The notes beneath the pieces were generated by a model. It had not been told where the DNA came from. It did not search any database and saw only the letters and a list, made by a program, of their open reading frames with translations. 64,000 bases of DNA from Hydrogenophaga sp. Root209 (GTDB lineage Bacteria > Pseudomonadota > Gammaproteobacteria > Burkholderiales > Burkholderiaceae_C). How positions within the stretch are numbered: the first letter of the stretch is position 1; every line of letters begins with the position of its first letter. The position numbers and the translations under genes were made by a program. Positions 50,114 to 59,694 of this stretch are shown piece by piece. The DNA is taken from NCBI RefSeq assembly GCF_001428625.1, contig NZ_LMIE01000030.1, forward strand, positions 141,400-205,399. The letters are read 5' to 3'.

Positions 50114-52764
50114 GCCAGGCTCCAGAAATCTTTGCGACACAGGCCGCGGGCCTTGCAGAATTCACACACCCGACCCTCGCCCAAGGCGGGCATGGGGTGG
50201 CCCGCGGCCACACGGGCCATGTCGTGCGAAACACCAGCGCGCAGCTGCTCGCGCGCCTCCAGCACCTCGGTGTGTTCCACCAGTTTCGTGGCGCTTTCAG
50301 TGGCCGCCGAGCCCGGCCGGTCGTTGATGCTGAGGTAGGCGGCGCGCAGGTTGTCGTCGGGCAAGAGAGCGGCGTAGAAGGCCAGTTGCACGTCTTCCAG
50401 CGGCTCCTTCAACCGATCCATGGTGGTCTTGCGGCTTTCGGTCTTGTAGTCGATCACGAACGGGATCGGGCCTTCGGGACTGTCCTGCGCATCCACGCGG
50501 TCGAGCTTGCCGTAGAGCTTCCACGGGCCCACATTGGCCGTCATCACCGCTTCGGCCTGCACAAAACGGGGGCCTGGCCGATCGGCGCGGGCTTCAAACG
50601 TGGCCAACCATTCCAGATAGCCGTCGCGCGTGGCGGGCCACACCACCTCATAGGGCAGGAATCCCGCCCCACCTTCGCCGGCATTCAGTCCCATGGCGGC
50701 GGCGGTCTCCGTGGCGATGCGATCGAGCGCCGCGCGATCCGCCTCGGCCCCGGGGCGCGAATCGCCGCGTTGCTCGTGAAAGGCGCGCAGCACCGCGTGC
50801 AGCCAGTTGCCCATGTCGCGCTGGTCCGGCTCGGCCGCGAGTTCGGGCGCATCGACCAGCCGCAACTGGCGCAGGGCGAAAAAGCGGTACGGGCAATCGC
50901 GCAGATCCTGGTAGGCGCTGGCCGACAGCGCGCCGGGCAACACGTCGCCGGCGGACGGTGAGGGGCGCGCGGACGGTGCAGATACCAGGGTGGTCGGTGT
51001 GCGTGGGTCGATGCCGTTGCGGCCGTGCGCAGCTTGCAGTGCCAACACCCAGGCGCTGGGCATGACGGGCTCGCCGAGCTCCTGCGTTCGCCACAGCACA
51101 TCCAGGCGCGGCATGCACAGCAGCGCCTGCCAGGCACTGGCCGCTGCCTGTGCCAGGGTCTCGCGGGAGGGCAGGCCCAACAGCTCGCGCTGCGCTGCGG
51201 TCCACGAGCCGGGTGGCTCCGGGCTGGGGTTGAGATGCACCTCGTCGCAACCGGGCACCACCGCAGCCGCGAACGAACGGCCGAGCAATTGCGCCATCGG
51301 CAGGATCACCACCGACGCGTCGCCGGTGCCATGTGGCATGAAGGTCGCGCCCTCCAGCACGTCGCGCACCCAGGATGTCAATGCCGCGAGTGATCTGCGC
51401 CCGGCTGCACGCTGCGCGGCCGGATCGGGCAAGGTCTCGCCGATGTCAGAGAGCTCGCGCGACGCACCATCCTCCAGGCGCAGCACCTGCAAGACCTGCT
51501 GCCCCGCCGCGTCCCGTTGCAGCGCATCCCAAAGACCGATGGCCTTCAAGGCCTGCGCCAACGCGTCCAGCCAGGGCACCAGGCCGCGAGGCGACTGCAA
51601 GCCTTCCAGAATCGCGCTCAGGCCGTCGGGCAAGGCGTGCTCCAGACTGGCCGTGCGCGCAGCCGCGCGCCATTGCGACACACCGGCTTCGCGGGCGAGC
51701 TGCTCCAGCGTCAGCACGGTTTCCTCAGACCAACGCGTGGCCTGCTTGAGCAGGTCCAGCACATCGTCCATGGAGGCATGCGGCGAGGCGGCGCGCAACA
51801 AACTCATGAGTTGCGCGGCCGCGTGGGTGGTGGAGAGCTTCCAGCCGGTCTCGTCGCGCACGGCCACACCAGCGCCGTGCAGCAGGGCGCTCACGCGCCG
51901 CGTCAGCAGCCGGTCGATGGTCACCAGCGCCACAGGCTGATGACCCTGGTTGATCCGAGCAATCACACAGGCCGCCGCGCGTTGCGCTTCGTCTTCGGCG
52001 TCGTCGCAGGCATGCAAGGTCCGGCCCGAGGCTTCGGCGCTCGACGGCTGACCCACGTCCCACGACAGGTTCAGCGCGCGCTCGCCCCAGTGCGCCACCA
52101 GAGCGGCGGCCAGCGGATCGGTCTGAAAACCTTGCAGTATCACCAAAGCCTGTGCGCCCGCGCCGGGACTGGCCTGCGGGCTCCACAACACGTCGGTGGC
52201 GTACGTGGATGTGCTGGCCCAGGTCAGCGCCAGCGTGGCCACCAGCCCTTCCCATTGCAGCGAGGCCGGGCCAGGCAACAGGTCCAGGCGCACCGATTCG
52301 GCCCACGCCATGCGCTGCTCGGGTGGCACGGCCGCAGCCAGGGGTGCGAGTTGTCGCGCGGCCTCCACGAGGCGGACCACCATCACGGAGCGCAACTCGG
52401 CGTCGGCCCGGGCAGGCGCGACACGGTCGATGAAGGCGGCGGCCACGAGGCTGTCGCGCGCCATGTCCATGCTCAGGTCGGTGGCGCCGGGCATGAAAGG
52501 TTGCAGCGATGCCGCCCAGTTGCGACTCGACTCGAAGCGCGGCGCAAAGCCGTCGGGATGGTGAGTCGACCAGGCACGCCGTCCAACGTCCATGAGTTGC
52601 GCGTAGGGCACCAACACCACCGCGCTGCCCGCATCCAGGCCGCGCTCGGCCAGCGCCCGCGACAGGGTCTCGATCAACAAAGACCAATCGCTAGCGCCGC
52701 CTTCGATTTCTTGCCCGGGCAAGGCGGGAAGACCGGATTCGGAAGGCGGGTTGGCAGGCGTCAT
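50110..52764 (-). CDS. addB: AddB-like PD-(D/E)XK nuclease
   Basis: An 884-residue partner of the helicase. The N-terminal region resembles an inactivated helicase. The C-terminal nuclease contains DRVDAQDSPEGPIPFVIDYKTES and QLAFYAALL. Likely iron-sulfur cysteines are in RDCPYRFFALR and near the end (VCEFCKARGLCRKDF), the AddB pattern. ATG 52764 was chosen over the 28-residue extension, which runs into the trxA promoter region. Chi recognition cannot be judged from sequence. Confidence 0.87.
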   Translation of the reverse strand: MTPANPPSESGLPALPGQEIEGGASDWSLLIETLSRALAERGLDAGSAVVLVPYAQLMDVGRRAWSTHHPDGFAPRFESSRNWAASLQPFMPGATDLSMDMARDSLVAAAFIDRVAPARADAELRSVMVVRLVEAARQLAPLAAAVPPEQRMAWAESVRLDLLPGPASLQWEGLVATLALTWASTSTYATDVLWSPQASPGAGAQALVILQGFQTDPLAAALVAHWGERALNLSWDVGQPSSAEASGRTLHACDDAEDEAQRAAACVIARINQGHQPVALVTIDRLLTRRVSALLHGAGVAVRDETGWKLSTTHAAAQLMSLLRAASPHASMDDVLDLLKQATRWSEETVLTLEQLAREAGVSQWRAAARTASLEHALPDGLSAILEGLQSPRGLVPWLDALAQALKAIGLWDALQRDAAGQQVLQVLRLEDGASRELSDIGETLPDPAAQRAAGRRSLAALTSWVRDVLEGATFMPHGTGDASVVILPMAQLLGRSFAAAVVPGCDEVHLNPSPEPPGSWTAAQRELLGLPSRETLAQAAASAWQALLCMPRLDVLWRTQELGEPVMPSAWVLALQAAHGRNGIDPRTPTTLVSAPSARPSPSAGDVLPGALSASAYQDLRDCPYRFFALRQLRLVDAPELAAEPDQRDMGNWLHAVLRAFHEQRGDSRPGAEADRAALDRIATETAAAMGLNAGEGGAGFLPYEVVWPATRDGYLEWLATFEARADRPGPRFVQAEAVMTANVGPWKLYGKLDRVDAQDSPEGPIPFVIDYKTESRKTTMDRLKEPLEDVQLAFYAALLPDDNLRAAYLSINDRPGSAATESATKLVEHTEVLEAREQLRAGVSHDMARVAAGHPMPALGEGRVCEFCKARGLCRKDFWSLA

Positions 52765-52886
52765 GGAATGGGGGTTTCTGTCACAATTGCTCGGACTGGT
52801 TGGCCCAGCGGTGACCTTCAAGCTCTTGAAGCCCGCGCAAGTGCCCAAACTTTAACCTCCCCGTTCAACGTTTTTTAGGATGAATC

Positions 52887-53219
52887 ATGGCGAGCGACCT
52901 GATCAAACATGTTTCCGATGCAAGCTTCCAGGCCGACGTGCTGGATGCGCAGGCGCCCGTCCTGGTCGACTTCTGGGCCGAATGGTGCGGCCCCTGCAAG
53001 ATGATTGCCCCCATCCTCGATGAAGTGGCCGGCTCCTACGACGGCAAGCTCAAGATCGCCAAGCTCAATGTGGACGACAACCGCGACGTGCCGGCCAAGT
53101 TCGGTATCCGTGGCATCCCCACGCTGATGCTGTTCAAGGACGGCCAGCTGGCAGCCACCAAGGTCGGCGCCATGAGCAAGGCTCAGCTCACCGCATTCAT
53201 CGATCAACAGCTCGCCTGA
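52887..53219 (+). CDS. trxA: Thioredoxin TrxA
   Basis: A 110-residue thiol-disulfide oxidoreductase with the WCGPC active site near residues 33-37 and the cis-proline in GIPTLMLF. It lacks a signal peptide, so it is cytoplasmic. It is divergent from the addB gene across 122 bp and upstream of rho, a gene order common in beta-proteobacteria. Confidence 0.97.
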   Translation: MASDLIKHVSDASFQADVLDAQAPVLVDFWAEWCGPCKMIAPILDEVAGSYDGKLKIAKLNVDDNRDVPAKFGIRGIPTLMLFKDGQLAATKVGAMSKAQLTAFIDQQLA

Positions 53220-53233
53220 TGCGGTGTTGAGGT

Positions 53234-53258
53234 GTGCCTGGGTGCAATGCCCGGGCAC
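53234..53258 (+). terminator. Possible trxA terminator
   Basis: GTGCCTGGG (53234-53242) pairs with CCCGGGCAC (53250-53258) through nine pairs with one wobble. The tail CCTTCTC is only weakly T-rich, so it is a modest candidate. Confidence 0.4.
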
Positions 53259-53260
53259 CC

Positions 53261-53290
53261 TTCTCAGCGGCTTTCTTTTCCTGTCATAAT
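53261..53290 (+). promoter_or_regulatory. Possible rho promoter
   Basis: TTCTCA (53261-53266) and CATAAT (53285-53290) are 18 bases apart. The start would leave a roughly 107-nt leader before rho, a gene often autoregulated through its leader. Confidence 0.35.
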
Positions 53291-53403
53291 TTCCCGCAGG
53301 CGGATCCGACAGACCCCGCCTCTCAATTGCGTACCGTCCGACATCCGGACGCCAGCGCCCCCTCCCCCGGTTCCCGACTCAACTCCCTCCCGGAGTGAAT
53401 TCC

Positions 53404-54666
53404 ATGCACCTCAACGAACTCAAGGCACTGCACGTGTCTGAAGTCCTCAAGCAGGCTGAAGCGCTTGAGATCGAAAACACCGGCCGCATGCGCAAGCAGG
53501 AGCTGATGTTCGCCATCATCAAGAAGCGCGCCAAGGGCGGCGAACTGGTGTACGCCGACGGCGTGCTGGAAGTGCTGCCCGACGGCTTTGGCTTCCTGCG
53601 TGCGCCGGACACCAGCTACACCGCCAGCACCGACGACATCTACATCTCACCCAGTCAGATCCGCCGCTTCAACCTGCACACCGGCGACATGATCGAGGGC
53701 GAGGTTCGCATCCCGAAGGACGGCGAACGCTACTTCGCGCTCAACAAGCTCGACAAGATCAACGGCCTGCCCCCCGAGGACAACAAGCACAAGATCATGT
53801 TCGAGAACCTGACGCCACTGTTCCCCAAGGAACAGATGCGTCTGGAGCGCGACATCAAGAGCGAAGAGAACATCACCGGCCGCGTGATCGACATCATCGC
53901 GCCCATCGGTCGCGGACAGCGCGCCCTGATCGTGGCTCCACCCAAGAGCGGCAAGACGGTCATGATGCAGCACATCTGCCACGCCATTTCGGCCAACCAC
54001 CCCGAGGTGGTGCTCATGGTGCTGCTGGTGGACGAGCGCCCTGAAGAAGTGACCGAGATGCAGCGCACCGTGCGCGGCGAGGTGATCGCGTCCACCTTTG
54101 ACGAACCCGCCGCGCGCCACGTGCATGTGGCCGAAATGGTGATCGAGCGCGCCAAACGCCTGGTCGAACTCGGCAAGGACGTGGTGATCATGCTCGACTC
54201 GATCACCCGCCTGGCCCGTGCCTACAACAACGTGCTGCCCTCCAGCGGCAAGGTGCTCACCGGCGGCGTGGACGCCAACGCCCTGCAGCGCCCCAAGCGC
54301 TTCTTCGGTGCGGCCCGCAAGATCGAGGAAGGCGGCTCGCTCACCATCATCGCCACTGCCCTGGTCGACACCGGTTCGCGCATGGACGAGGTGATCTTTG
54401 AAGAGTTCAAGGGCACGGGCAACTGCGAAATCCACCTGGATCGCCGCCTGTACGAAAAGCGCGTCTTCCCCTCGATTCAGCTCAACCGCAGCGGCACCCG
54501 CCGCGAAGAGTTGCTGCTGCAGCCCGAGATCCTGCAGAAGACCCGCATCCTGCGCCAGTTCATGTACAACATGGACGAAATCGAGGCGATGGAAATGGTG
54601 CTCAAGAGCATGAAGTCGACGAAGAACAACTCCGAATTCTTCGACATGATGCGCCGCGGCGGCTGA
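53404..54666 (+). CDS. rho: Transcription termination factor Rho
   Basis: A 420-residue hexameric RNA helicase. The N-terminal RNA-binding domain is at about residues 1-120 ([19 protein letters not shown]). Walker A APPKSGKT is near residue 180, the Walker [14 protein letters not shown] near 265, and the Q-loop/R-loop region TGGVDANAL near 285. ATG 53404 (MHLNELK) follows GGAG; an upstream GTG adds three residues only. Length matches E. coli Rho. Confidence 0.97.
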   Translation: MHLNELKALHVSEVLKQAEALEIENTGRMRKQELMFAIIKKRAKGGELVYADGVLEVLPDGFGFLRAPDTSYTASTDDIYISPSQIRRFNLHTGDMIEGEVRIPKDGERYFALNKLDKINGLPPEDNKHKIMFENLTPLFPKEQMRLERDIKSEENITGRVIDIIAPIGRGQRALIVAPPKSGKTVMMQHICHAISANHPEVVLMVLLVDERPEEVTEMQRTVRGEVIASTFDEPAARHVHVAEMVIERAKRLVELGKDVVIMLDSITRLARAYNNVLPSSGKVLTGGVDANALQRPKRFFGAARKIEEGGSLTIIATALVDTGSRMDEVIFEEFKGTGNCEIHLDRRLYEKRVFPSIQLNRSGTRREELLLQPEILQKTRILRQFMYNMDEIEAMEMVLKSMKSTKNNSEFFDMMRRGG

Positions 54667-54765
54667 TTTGGACATTCCTGCTAAAATCGCAGGCTTTGCT
54701 AATTGCGACAAGTACAGGGAAATGGTTTTCCTGCGGCTGCCGCACCTGAACCTCAAGGACACGTC
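54667..54765 (+). promoter_or_regulatory. rpmE leader with two hairpins
   Basis: Between rho and rpmE, CCTGC-TAAAATC-GCAGG (about 54677-54693) and CAGGGAAA-TGG-TTTTCCTG (54715-54733) can fold. The second is 32 nt before the rpmE start. It may terminate rho transcripts weakly or regulate L31; neither is shown. Confidence 0.4.
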
Positions 54766-55029
54766 ATGAAAGACGGCATTCACCCCAACTACCGCGAAGT
54801 CTGCTTCCAGGACCTCTCCAATGGCTTCAAATTCGTGACCCGCTCCTGCGCGAACACGAAAGAGATGATCAAGATGGAAGACGGCCGCGAGCTGCCGCTG
54901 TACAAGCTGGACACCTCCAGCGAATCGCACCCCTTCTACACCGGCACGCAGAAGAGCGTGGACAACATGGGTGGTCGTGTGGAGCGTTTCCGCAACCGCT
55001 ACGGCAAGGCAACGCCTGCCGCCAAGTAA
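54766..55029 (+). CDS. rpmE2: 50S ribosomal protein L31 type B
   Basis: An 87-residue ribosomal protein. It has the family start [16 protein letters not shown] and the C-terminal [13 protein letters not shown]. The zinc CxxC pair of type A L31 is absent, so it is the zinc-independent type B form that can replace the zinc form under zinc shortage. Start 54766 follows AAGGA. It lies 99 bp after rho. Confidence 0.93.
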   Translation: MKDGIHPNYREVCFQDLSNGFKFVTRSCANTKEMIKMEDGRELPLYKLDTSSESHPFYTGTQKSVDNMGGRVERFRNRYGKATPAAK

Positions 55030-55079
55030 GCGACTGGCTGGTCAGCGTCCCGCGGGGCGCTGGGTCCTGCACAAGAATG

Positions 55080-55107
55080 GCAGCTGGTTTCCCGGCTGCT
55101 TTTTTTT
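55080..55107 (+). terminator. Strong terminator after rpmE
   Basis: GCAGCTGG-TTTC-CCGGCTGC (55080-55099) is followed by eight T residues. It is a clear intrinsic terminator 50 bases after the rpmE stop. Confidence 0.92.
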
Positions 55108-55158
55108 CGTCTTCAGCTTCCCCACCGTCGGCCACGGGCCCCTTGTATATTCCCCGCA

Positions 55159-56889
55159 GTGAACCAGCCCACCCCCGCCATCGTCACCCAGTCAGCCGTG
55201 CGCCGGTTCCCCCGGATCGCCCTGTTCCTGTTTTGCGCGGCCTACGTGCTGCCGGGATTCCTGGGGCGGGAACCCTGGAAGAACGCCGATGTGTCCGCCT
55301 TCGGCGTGATGCTGGAGATGGCCGCTGGCCACAGCGGGTGGTGGAACCCGCAGGTGCTGGGTGTGGCGGTGGAAGAAACCGGGCCCCTGCCCTACTGGCT
55401 CGGCGCGATCTTCATCAAGCTGCTTCCTTTCTTCTCCCCCGAGTTCGCGGTGCGCGTGCCCTTCGCGCTGCTGCTGGCCATCGCCCTGACCTGCACCTGG
55501 TACACGGTTTACCACCTGGCTCGTCAGCCCGCCGCGCAGCCGGTGCAGTTTGCCTTCGGGGGTGAGGCGCAGCCAACCGACTACGCGCGCGCGCTCGCCG
55601 ATGCCGGCTTGCTGGCGCTAATGGCCTGTCTGGGTCTGGCCCAGCTGTCTCACGAGACCACTCCCGATCTGGCGCGGCTCGCATTGGTGTCGCTGATGCT
55701 CCTGATGGCCTCACGCATGGCGCACACGGGTTACCGGCAGCCTTGGCGAAGCGTGGCCATCTGGGGCGTGGCCGTCGTGTCTCTGGTGTTCAGCGGGGCG
55801 CCGTGGATCGCTGTCACGCTCGGTGGTGGCCTGCTGCTGATTCTGTGGCTCTCACGCCGCAGCCAGGACGAGCCCGACACCTCGTGGCTGACCAGCGAAG
55901 CGCCGTCACAACGCGATCCCGTGATCTGGTCGGCGGCGTTGCTGGGGCTGGCCGTGGCCGCCTCAGCCCTCAGCGGACAAGTCCCTGTCCCCGGCCTGCA
56001 AACCGCGCTGAATCAAGTGGAATGGCAGAGCTGGGGCAAGCTGCTGGTGTGGTTCACCTGGCCCGCTTGGCCACTGGTGTTGTGGACGCTCTGGCGCTGG
56101 CGCCACCAGTTGTTGCGCCCCCATGTCGCCTTGCCCCTGTGGGCGGCGCTGGTGAGCGTGGTGGACAGCGCACTCTCACCCGAACGCGACCGGGCCCTGC
56201 TGCTGGCCTTGCCCGCGCTTGCCGCGCTGGCGGCCTTTGCCTTGCCCACACTGCGTCGCAGCGTCTCGGCCCTGGTCGACTGGTTCACGCTGATCTTCTT
56301 CTCGGGTTGCGCCCTGGTCATCTGGGTCATCTGGTTCGCCATGCAGACCGGCATACCCGCCAAGCCGGCGGCCAACGTGGCCAAACTGGCTCCCGGATTC
56401 GTGTCCGAGTTTTCCTGGATGCTGTTTCTGGCGGGGGCTGTGGCCACCGGCGCATGGCTTTGGCTGGTGTCCTGGCGCGTCGGAAAACACCGGCAGGCGC
56501 TGTGGAAAAGCCTCGTGTTGCCTGCGGCGGGCAGCACCTTGTGCTGGTTGTTGCTCATGACGCTCTGGCTGCCTTTGCTGGACTTCGGCCGCAGCTATGG
56601 CCCGATTTCACGGCGCATTGCGACCTTGGTCCCAACCGAGGGCTGCGTGCTGGCCGACGGGCTGACTCAGGCCCAGATTGCTGCCCTGCAGTACCACGGA
56701 TCGCTGAAGCTGGTGCGCACCTCGCACCGTGGCGCTGGAGCCGATTGCCAGAGCCTGGTTGTGGCTCCGGCGAGCCAGGCCACGCTGCACCAACGCGTCG
56801 AACTCACCCATTGGGCATTCAAGTCCACCGTGAGACGGCTCACCGATACCAAAGAGAGCTTGCTGATCTACCAGCGCGTGGGCAACTGA
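55159..56889 (+). CDS. Polytopic glycosyltransferase-like membrane protein (GT39/ArnT-like)
   Basis: A 576-residue protein with about ten to twelve hydrophobic helices and a C-terminal soluble domain from about residue 475. The first periplasmic loop GREPWKNADVSAFGVMLEMA resembles the acidic active-site loop of GT39/ArnT-like transferases. VPFALLLAIALTCTW follows. A lipid-linked sugar transfer role is inferred, not shown. It starts at GTG 55159, after the rpmE terminator, and converges with phoR. Confidence 0.7.
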   Translation: MNQPTPAIVTQSAVRRFPRIALFLFCAAYVLPGFLGREPWKNADVSAFGVMLEMAAGHSGWWNPQVLGVAVEETGPLPYWLGAIFIKLLPFFSPEFAVRVPFALLLAIALTCTWYTVYHLARQPAAQPVQFAFGGEAQPTDYARALADAGLLALMACLGLAQLSHETTPDLARLALVSLMLLMASRMAHTGYRQPWRSVAIWGVAVVSLVFSGAPWIAVTLGGGLLLILWLSRRSQDEPDTSWLTSEAPSQRDPVIWSAALLGLAVAASALSGQVPVPGLQTALNQVEWQSWGKLLVWFTWPAWPLVLWTLWRWRHQLLRPHVALPLWAALVSVVDSALSPERDRALLLALPALAALAAFALPTLRRSVSALVDWFTLIFFSGCALVIWVIWFAMQTGIPAKPAANVAKLAPGFVSEFSWMLFLAGAVATGAWLWLVSWRVGKHRQALWKSLVLPAAGSTLCWLLLMTLWLPLLDFGRSYGPISRRIATLVPTEGCVLADGLTQAQIAALQYHGSLKLVRTSHRGAGADCQSLVVAPASQATLHQRVELTHWAFKSTVRRLTDTKESLLIYQRVGN

Positions 56890-56896
56890 GAACGGC

Positions 56897-58216
56897 TCAC
56901 CCGGTAACGCGCTCTCGCACCCTATTGGGCGGCAAGGCAATCGCAAACCGGGAGCCTTCTCCGACCACGCTTTCGGCATCGATATGACCACCGTGGCGCT
57001 GCGCCACGTGCTTCACGATCGCCAGACCCAGACCGGTGCCGCCGGTTTCCCGCGAGCGGCTGCGGTCCACCCGGTAGAAGCGCTCGGTCAGGCGCGGCAG
57101 GTGCTCGGCCGCGATGCCCGGCCCGGTGTCCTTCACGAAGAACTCGCCCCAGCCGTCGGATCGCAAGCGCCAGCCCGTCTGGATGAGGCCTCCACCCGGT
57201 GTGTAGCGCACGGCGTTGCTGAGCAGGTTGGACATGGCGCTGAGCAGCTCGGTCTTCGCGCCTGACACCCACATGGATGGCCCTGCCAGGGGATCGATCT
57301 GGTGCGGTGTGGCGGAAATTGCCTGCGTCAGGCCTCGGGCCTCCTGCACAACGTGCGTGAGCAGTTCTTCGCTGTCGATCCACTCACCCGGTCCGGGTGC
57401 GGGGCTGCCTTCAAGACGCGATAGCGTGAGAAGGTCGCTCACCAGCGTCTGCATGCGGTGGGCCTGCTGGCTCATGAGCCCCAAGTAACGTGTGCGGTCG
57501 GCCTCTTCCAGCGGGATGCTCTGCATGGTTTCGACAAAGCCGCTGAGCACTGTCAGGGGCGTTCGGATCTCGTGCGACACGTTGGCCACAAAATCGCGCC
57601 GCATGGTCTCGGCCAGCTGCACAGCGGTGACGTCGCGGGTGAGCATGAGCTTGCGCTTCTTGCCGTAGGGGTGGATCTGCAGCGATATCTTGGAAGGCTG
57701 GGAGGGGCGTGGCCCGATCCCGTCGATCTGGATCTCCTGGTTGAACTCTCCACCCGCCAGATAAGCGGTGAACGCCGGATTGCGCACCATGTTGCGCACG
57801 TACTGGCCCAGGTCGCGCTGCGGATCGAAGCCCAGGTGGTTGGCTGCAGTGAGGTTGGACCATTCGATCCGGCCAGCGGAGTCCAGCAGCACCACGCCAT
57901 TGGGCGAGGCCTGGATGGCGGCGAGAAAGTCTTCCAGGCGGGCATCGCTGCTTTGCGCCTTCTTCTCCAGCTTCTTGACCAGTTTGCGTGCCCGGTCCAC
58001 CATCTCGCCCCAGGTGCCCGAGAGGCGGGGCTGGCGGGTCACGTCGGCCTTGTTGAGCCAATGCAGAAAGCTGCGGGCGCGCAGTCCGTCAATGACCGAC
58101 CAGAACAGCGCACCGACCAATGCGCCAGCAAATGTCCAGCCGGGAGAATCCTGCGTCCAGCCCAGCACAGCCCCAAATGCGACCAGGAGCAGGAGCTCTA
58201 TCGCGCGCCGGGTCAT
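56897..58216 (-). CDS. phoR: Phosphate regulon sensor kinase PhoR
   Basis: A 439-residue membrane histidine kinase. Two N-terminal membrane helices (residues 6-45) precede a PAS domain near 95-200. The HisKA box ANVSHEIRTPLTVL is near residue 215. ATPase N, G1 and G2 boxes follow (LLSNAVRYTP, DTGPGI, GGTGLGLAI). It phosphorylates PhoB under phosphate limitation, held back by the Pst-PhoU complex. It overlaps phoB by 4 bp. Confidence 0.95.
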   Translation of the reverse strand: MTRRAIELLLLVAFGAVLGWTQDSPGWTFAGALVGALFWSVIDGLRARSFLHWLNKADVTRQPRLSGTWGEMVDRARKLVKKLEKKAQSSDARLEDFLAAIQASPNGVVLLDSAGRIEWSNLTAANHLGFDPQRDLGQYVRNMVRNPAFTAYLAGGEFNQEIQIDGIGPRPSQPSKISLQIHPYGKKRKLMLTRDVTAVQLAETMRRDFVANVSHEIRTPLTVLSGFVETMQSIPLEEADRTRYLGLMSQQAHRMQTLVSDLLTLSRLEGSPAPGPGEWIDSEELLTHVVQEARGLTQAISATPHQIDPLAGPSMWVSGAKTELLSAMSNLLSNAVRYTPGGGLIQTGWRLRSDGWGEFFVKDTGPGIAAEHLPRLTERFYRVDRSRSRETGGTGLGLAIVKHVAQRHGGHIDAESVVGEGSRFAIALPPNRVRERVTG

Positions 58217-58944
58217 GCCGCGGAAATGGGGGTGCCTTGCGCCGGTCGCCCGGTGTTGTTCATCGAGGTGAGCCGGTAGCCGGCGCCACGGACCGTTTCG
58301 ATCATGCCGGAGGCTTCACCCAGTGATTCCCTCAATCGTTTGACATGCACGTCCACGGTTCGCTCCTCGATGAAAACATGGTCTCCCCAGACCTTGTCGA
58401 GCAGCGTACCACGGGTATGTACCCTCTCTGCGTGCTTCATGAGGTAGTGCAGCAGCTTGAACTCGGTGGGCCCGACCTTGAGCTCGGCACCGCGGAAAGT
58501 GATGCGGTAGGTGGCCGCATCCAGCGCCAGTTCGCCCACCTGCACCGAGTCGTTGACGATCTCGGGCGCACGCCGACGCAGGACCGCGCGGATGCGTGCG
58601 AGCAGTTCCTGGGTCGAGAACGGTTTGGTGATGTAGTCGTCGGCACCGGCGTCCAGGCCCTGCACCTTGTCGCTCTCGTCGCTGCGCGCGGTGAGCATGA
58701 GGATGGGCACGGTCTTCGTGCGTTCGTTCTTGCGCCATGCTCGAGCCAGCGAAGCGCCGCTTTCGCCGGGCAGCATCCAGTCGAGCAGGATCACATCGGG
58801 CAGCACTGCGTCCACTTCGCGCTGCGCGGCAACGCCGTCAAACACCACCGTGGGCGCAAATCCGTTGTGGCGCAGGTTGACCGCGATCAGCTCGGCAATG
58901 GAGGGTTCGTCCTCGACCACGAGGACTCTTGGAAGCTTCCTCAT
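58213..58944 (-). CDS. phoB: Phosphate response regulator PhoB
   Basis: A 243-residue OmpR-family activator. The receiver domain has the phosphorylated Asp in DVILLDWMLPGESG near residue 55, and the K of LTARSDESDKV near 105. The winged-helix domain (about 140-235) contains the DNA-recognition VHTRGTLLDKVWGDHVFIEERTVDVHVKRLR. It binds Pho boxes such as the one before pstS. It overlaps phoU upstream and phoR downstream by 4 bp each. Confidence 0.96.
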   Translation of the reverse strand: MRKLPRVLVVEDEPSIAELIAVNLRHNGFAPTVVFDGVAAQREVDAVLPDVILLDWMLPGESGASLARAWRKNERTKTVPILMLTARSDESDKVQGLDAGADDYITKPFSTQELLARIRAVLRRRAPEIVNDSVQVGELALDAATYRITFRGAELKVGPTEFKLLHYLMKHAERVHTRGTLLDKVWGDHVFIEERTVDVHVKRLRESLGEASGMIETVRGAGYRLTSMNNTGRPAQGTPISAA

Positions 58945-59642
58945 CCGACCACCGACTCTACCTGAGACATGGGGGTGTGGCGAACGTCCTCACCCTTCAC
59001 GATGAAGATGATCTGCTCGGCAATGTTCTTGGCGTGGTCGCCCACGCGCTCGATCGACTTGGCCAGGAACAGCAGGTCCAGGCTGGGCGAGATGGTGCGT
59101 GGGTCTTCCATCATGTAGGTGATGAGTTTGCGCAGGAAGCCGTTGTATTCGTTGTCGATGGCGTTGTCGCCCTTGATGATGGCCACGGCCATGGTGGTGT
59201 CCAGGCGCGCGAACGAGTCGAGTGTCTTGCGCAGCAAGGCAGAAGCCAGGTCGGCGGCCATGCGCAGCTCGGAACTGGGCAGGTTGCGCGGTGAGCCATT
59301 TTCAATGATGGACTTGACCATGCGGGCAATGCGGGCGACCTCGTCGCCGGCGCGCTCCAGGTTTTGCGTGGTGCGCGAGATGGCCATCAGGAAGCGCAGG
59401 TCGCGCGCGGTGGGCTGACGCCGGCCGATGGTGGAGATGATCTCGTGATCGATCTGCATCTCCATCTGGTTGATGCGGTTCTCGTTCTCGATCACCTGAT
59501 CGGCCGACTCCATGCTCATGTGCACCAGCGCGTACACCGCCTGGTGCAGCTGGGACTCGACCAGGCCACCCATTTCAAGGACCTGGGACGAGATGGAGTT
59601 CAACTCGGCGTCGAACTGGCTGGATATGTGTTTGTCACTCAT
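58941..59642 (-). CDS. phoU: Phosphate transport regulator PhoU
   Basis: A 233-residue all-helical protein made of two PhoU repeats (about residues 15-105 and 120-220, each with an E-N-R/D-x-x-D type metal-binding helix, e.g. VIENENRINQMEMQID). It links Pst transport to PhoR and represses the Pho regulon when phosphate is ample. ATG 59642 (MSDKHISSQFDAEL) is family-typical. The gap to pstB is 52 bp. Confidence 0.95.
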   Translation of the reverse strand: MSDKHISSQFDAELNSISSQVLEMGGLVESQLHQAVYALVHMSMESADQVIENENRINQMEMQIDHEIISTIGRRQPTARDLRFLMAISRTTQNLERAGDEVARIARMVKSIIENGSPRNLPSSELRMAADLASALLRKTLDSFARLDTTMAVAIIKGDNAIDNEYNGFLRKLITYMMEDPRTISPSLDLLFLAKSIERVGDHAKNIAEQIIFIVKGEDVRHTPMSQVESVVG

Positions 59643-59694
59643 GAAATATCTCCCGTGATGGCTTGGAACTGGTCGATTTTCAACCCGCGGCGAA

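Noticed and set aside
48578-50338. A 586-codon plus-strand ORF opposite addA
   Set aside because: Shadow of the helicase gene; no domain and poor start.
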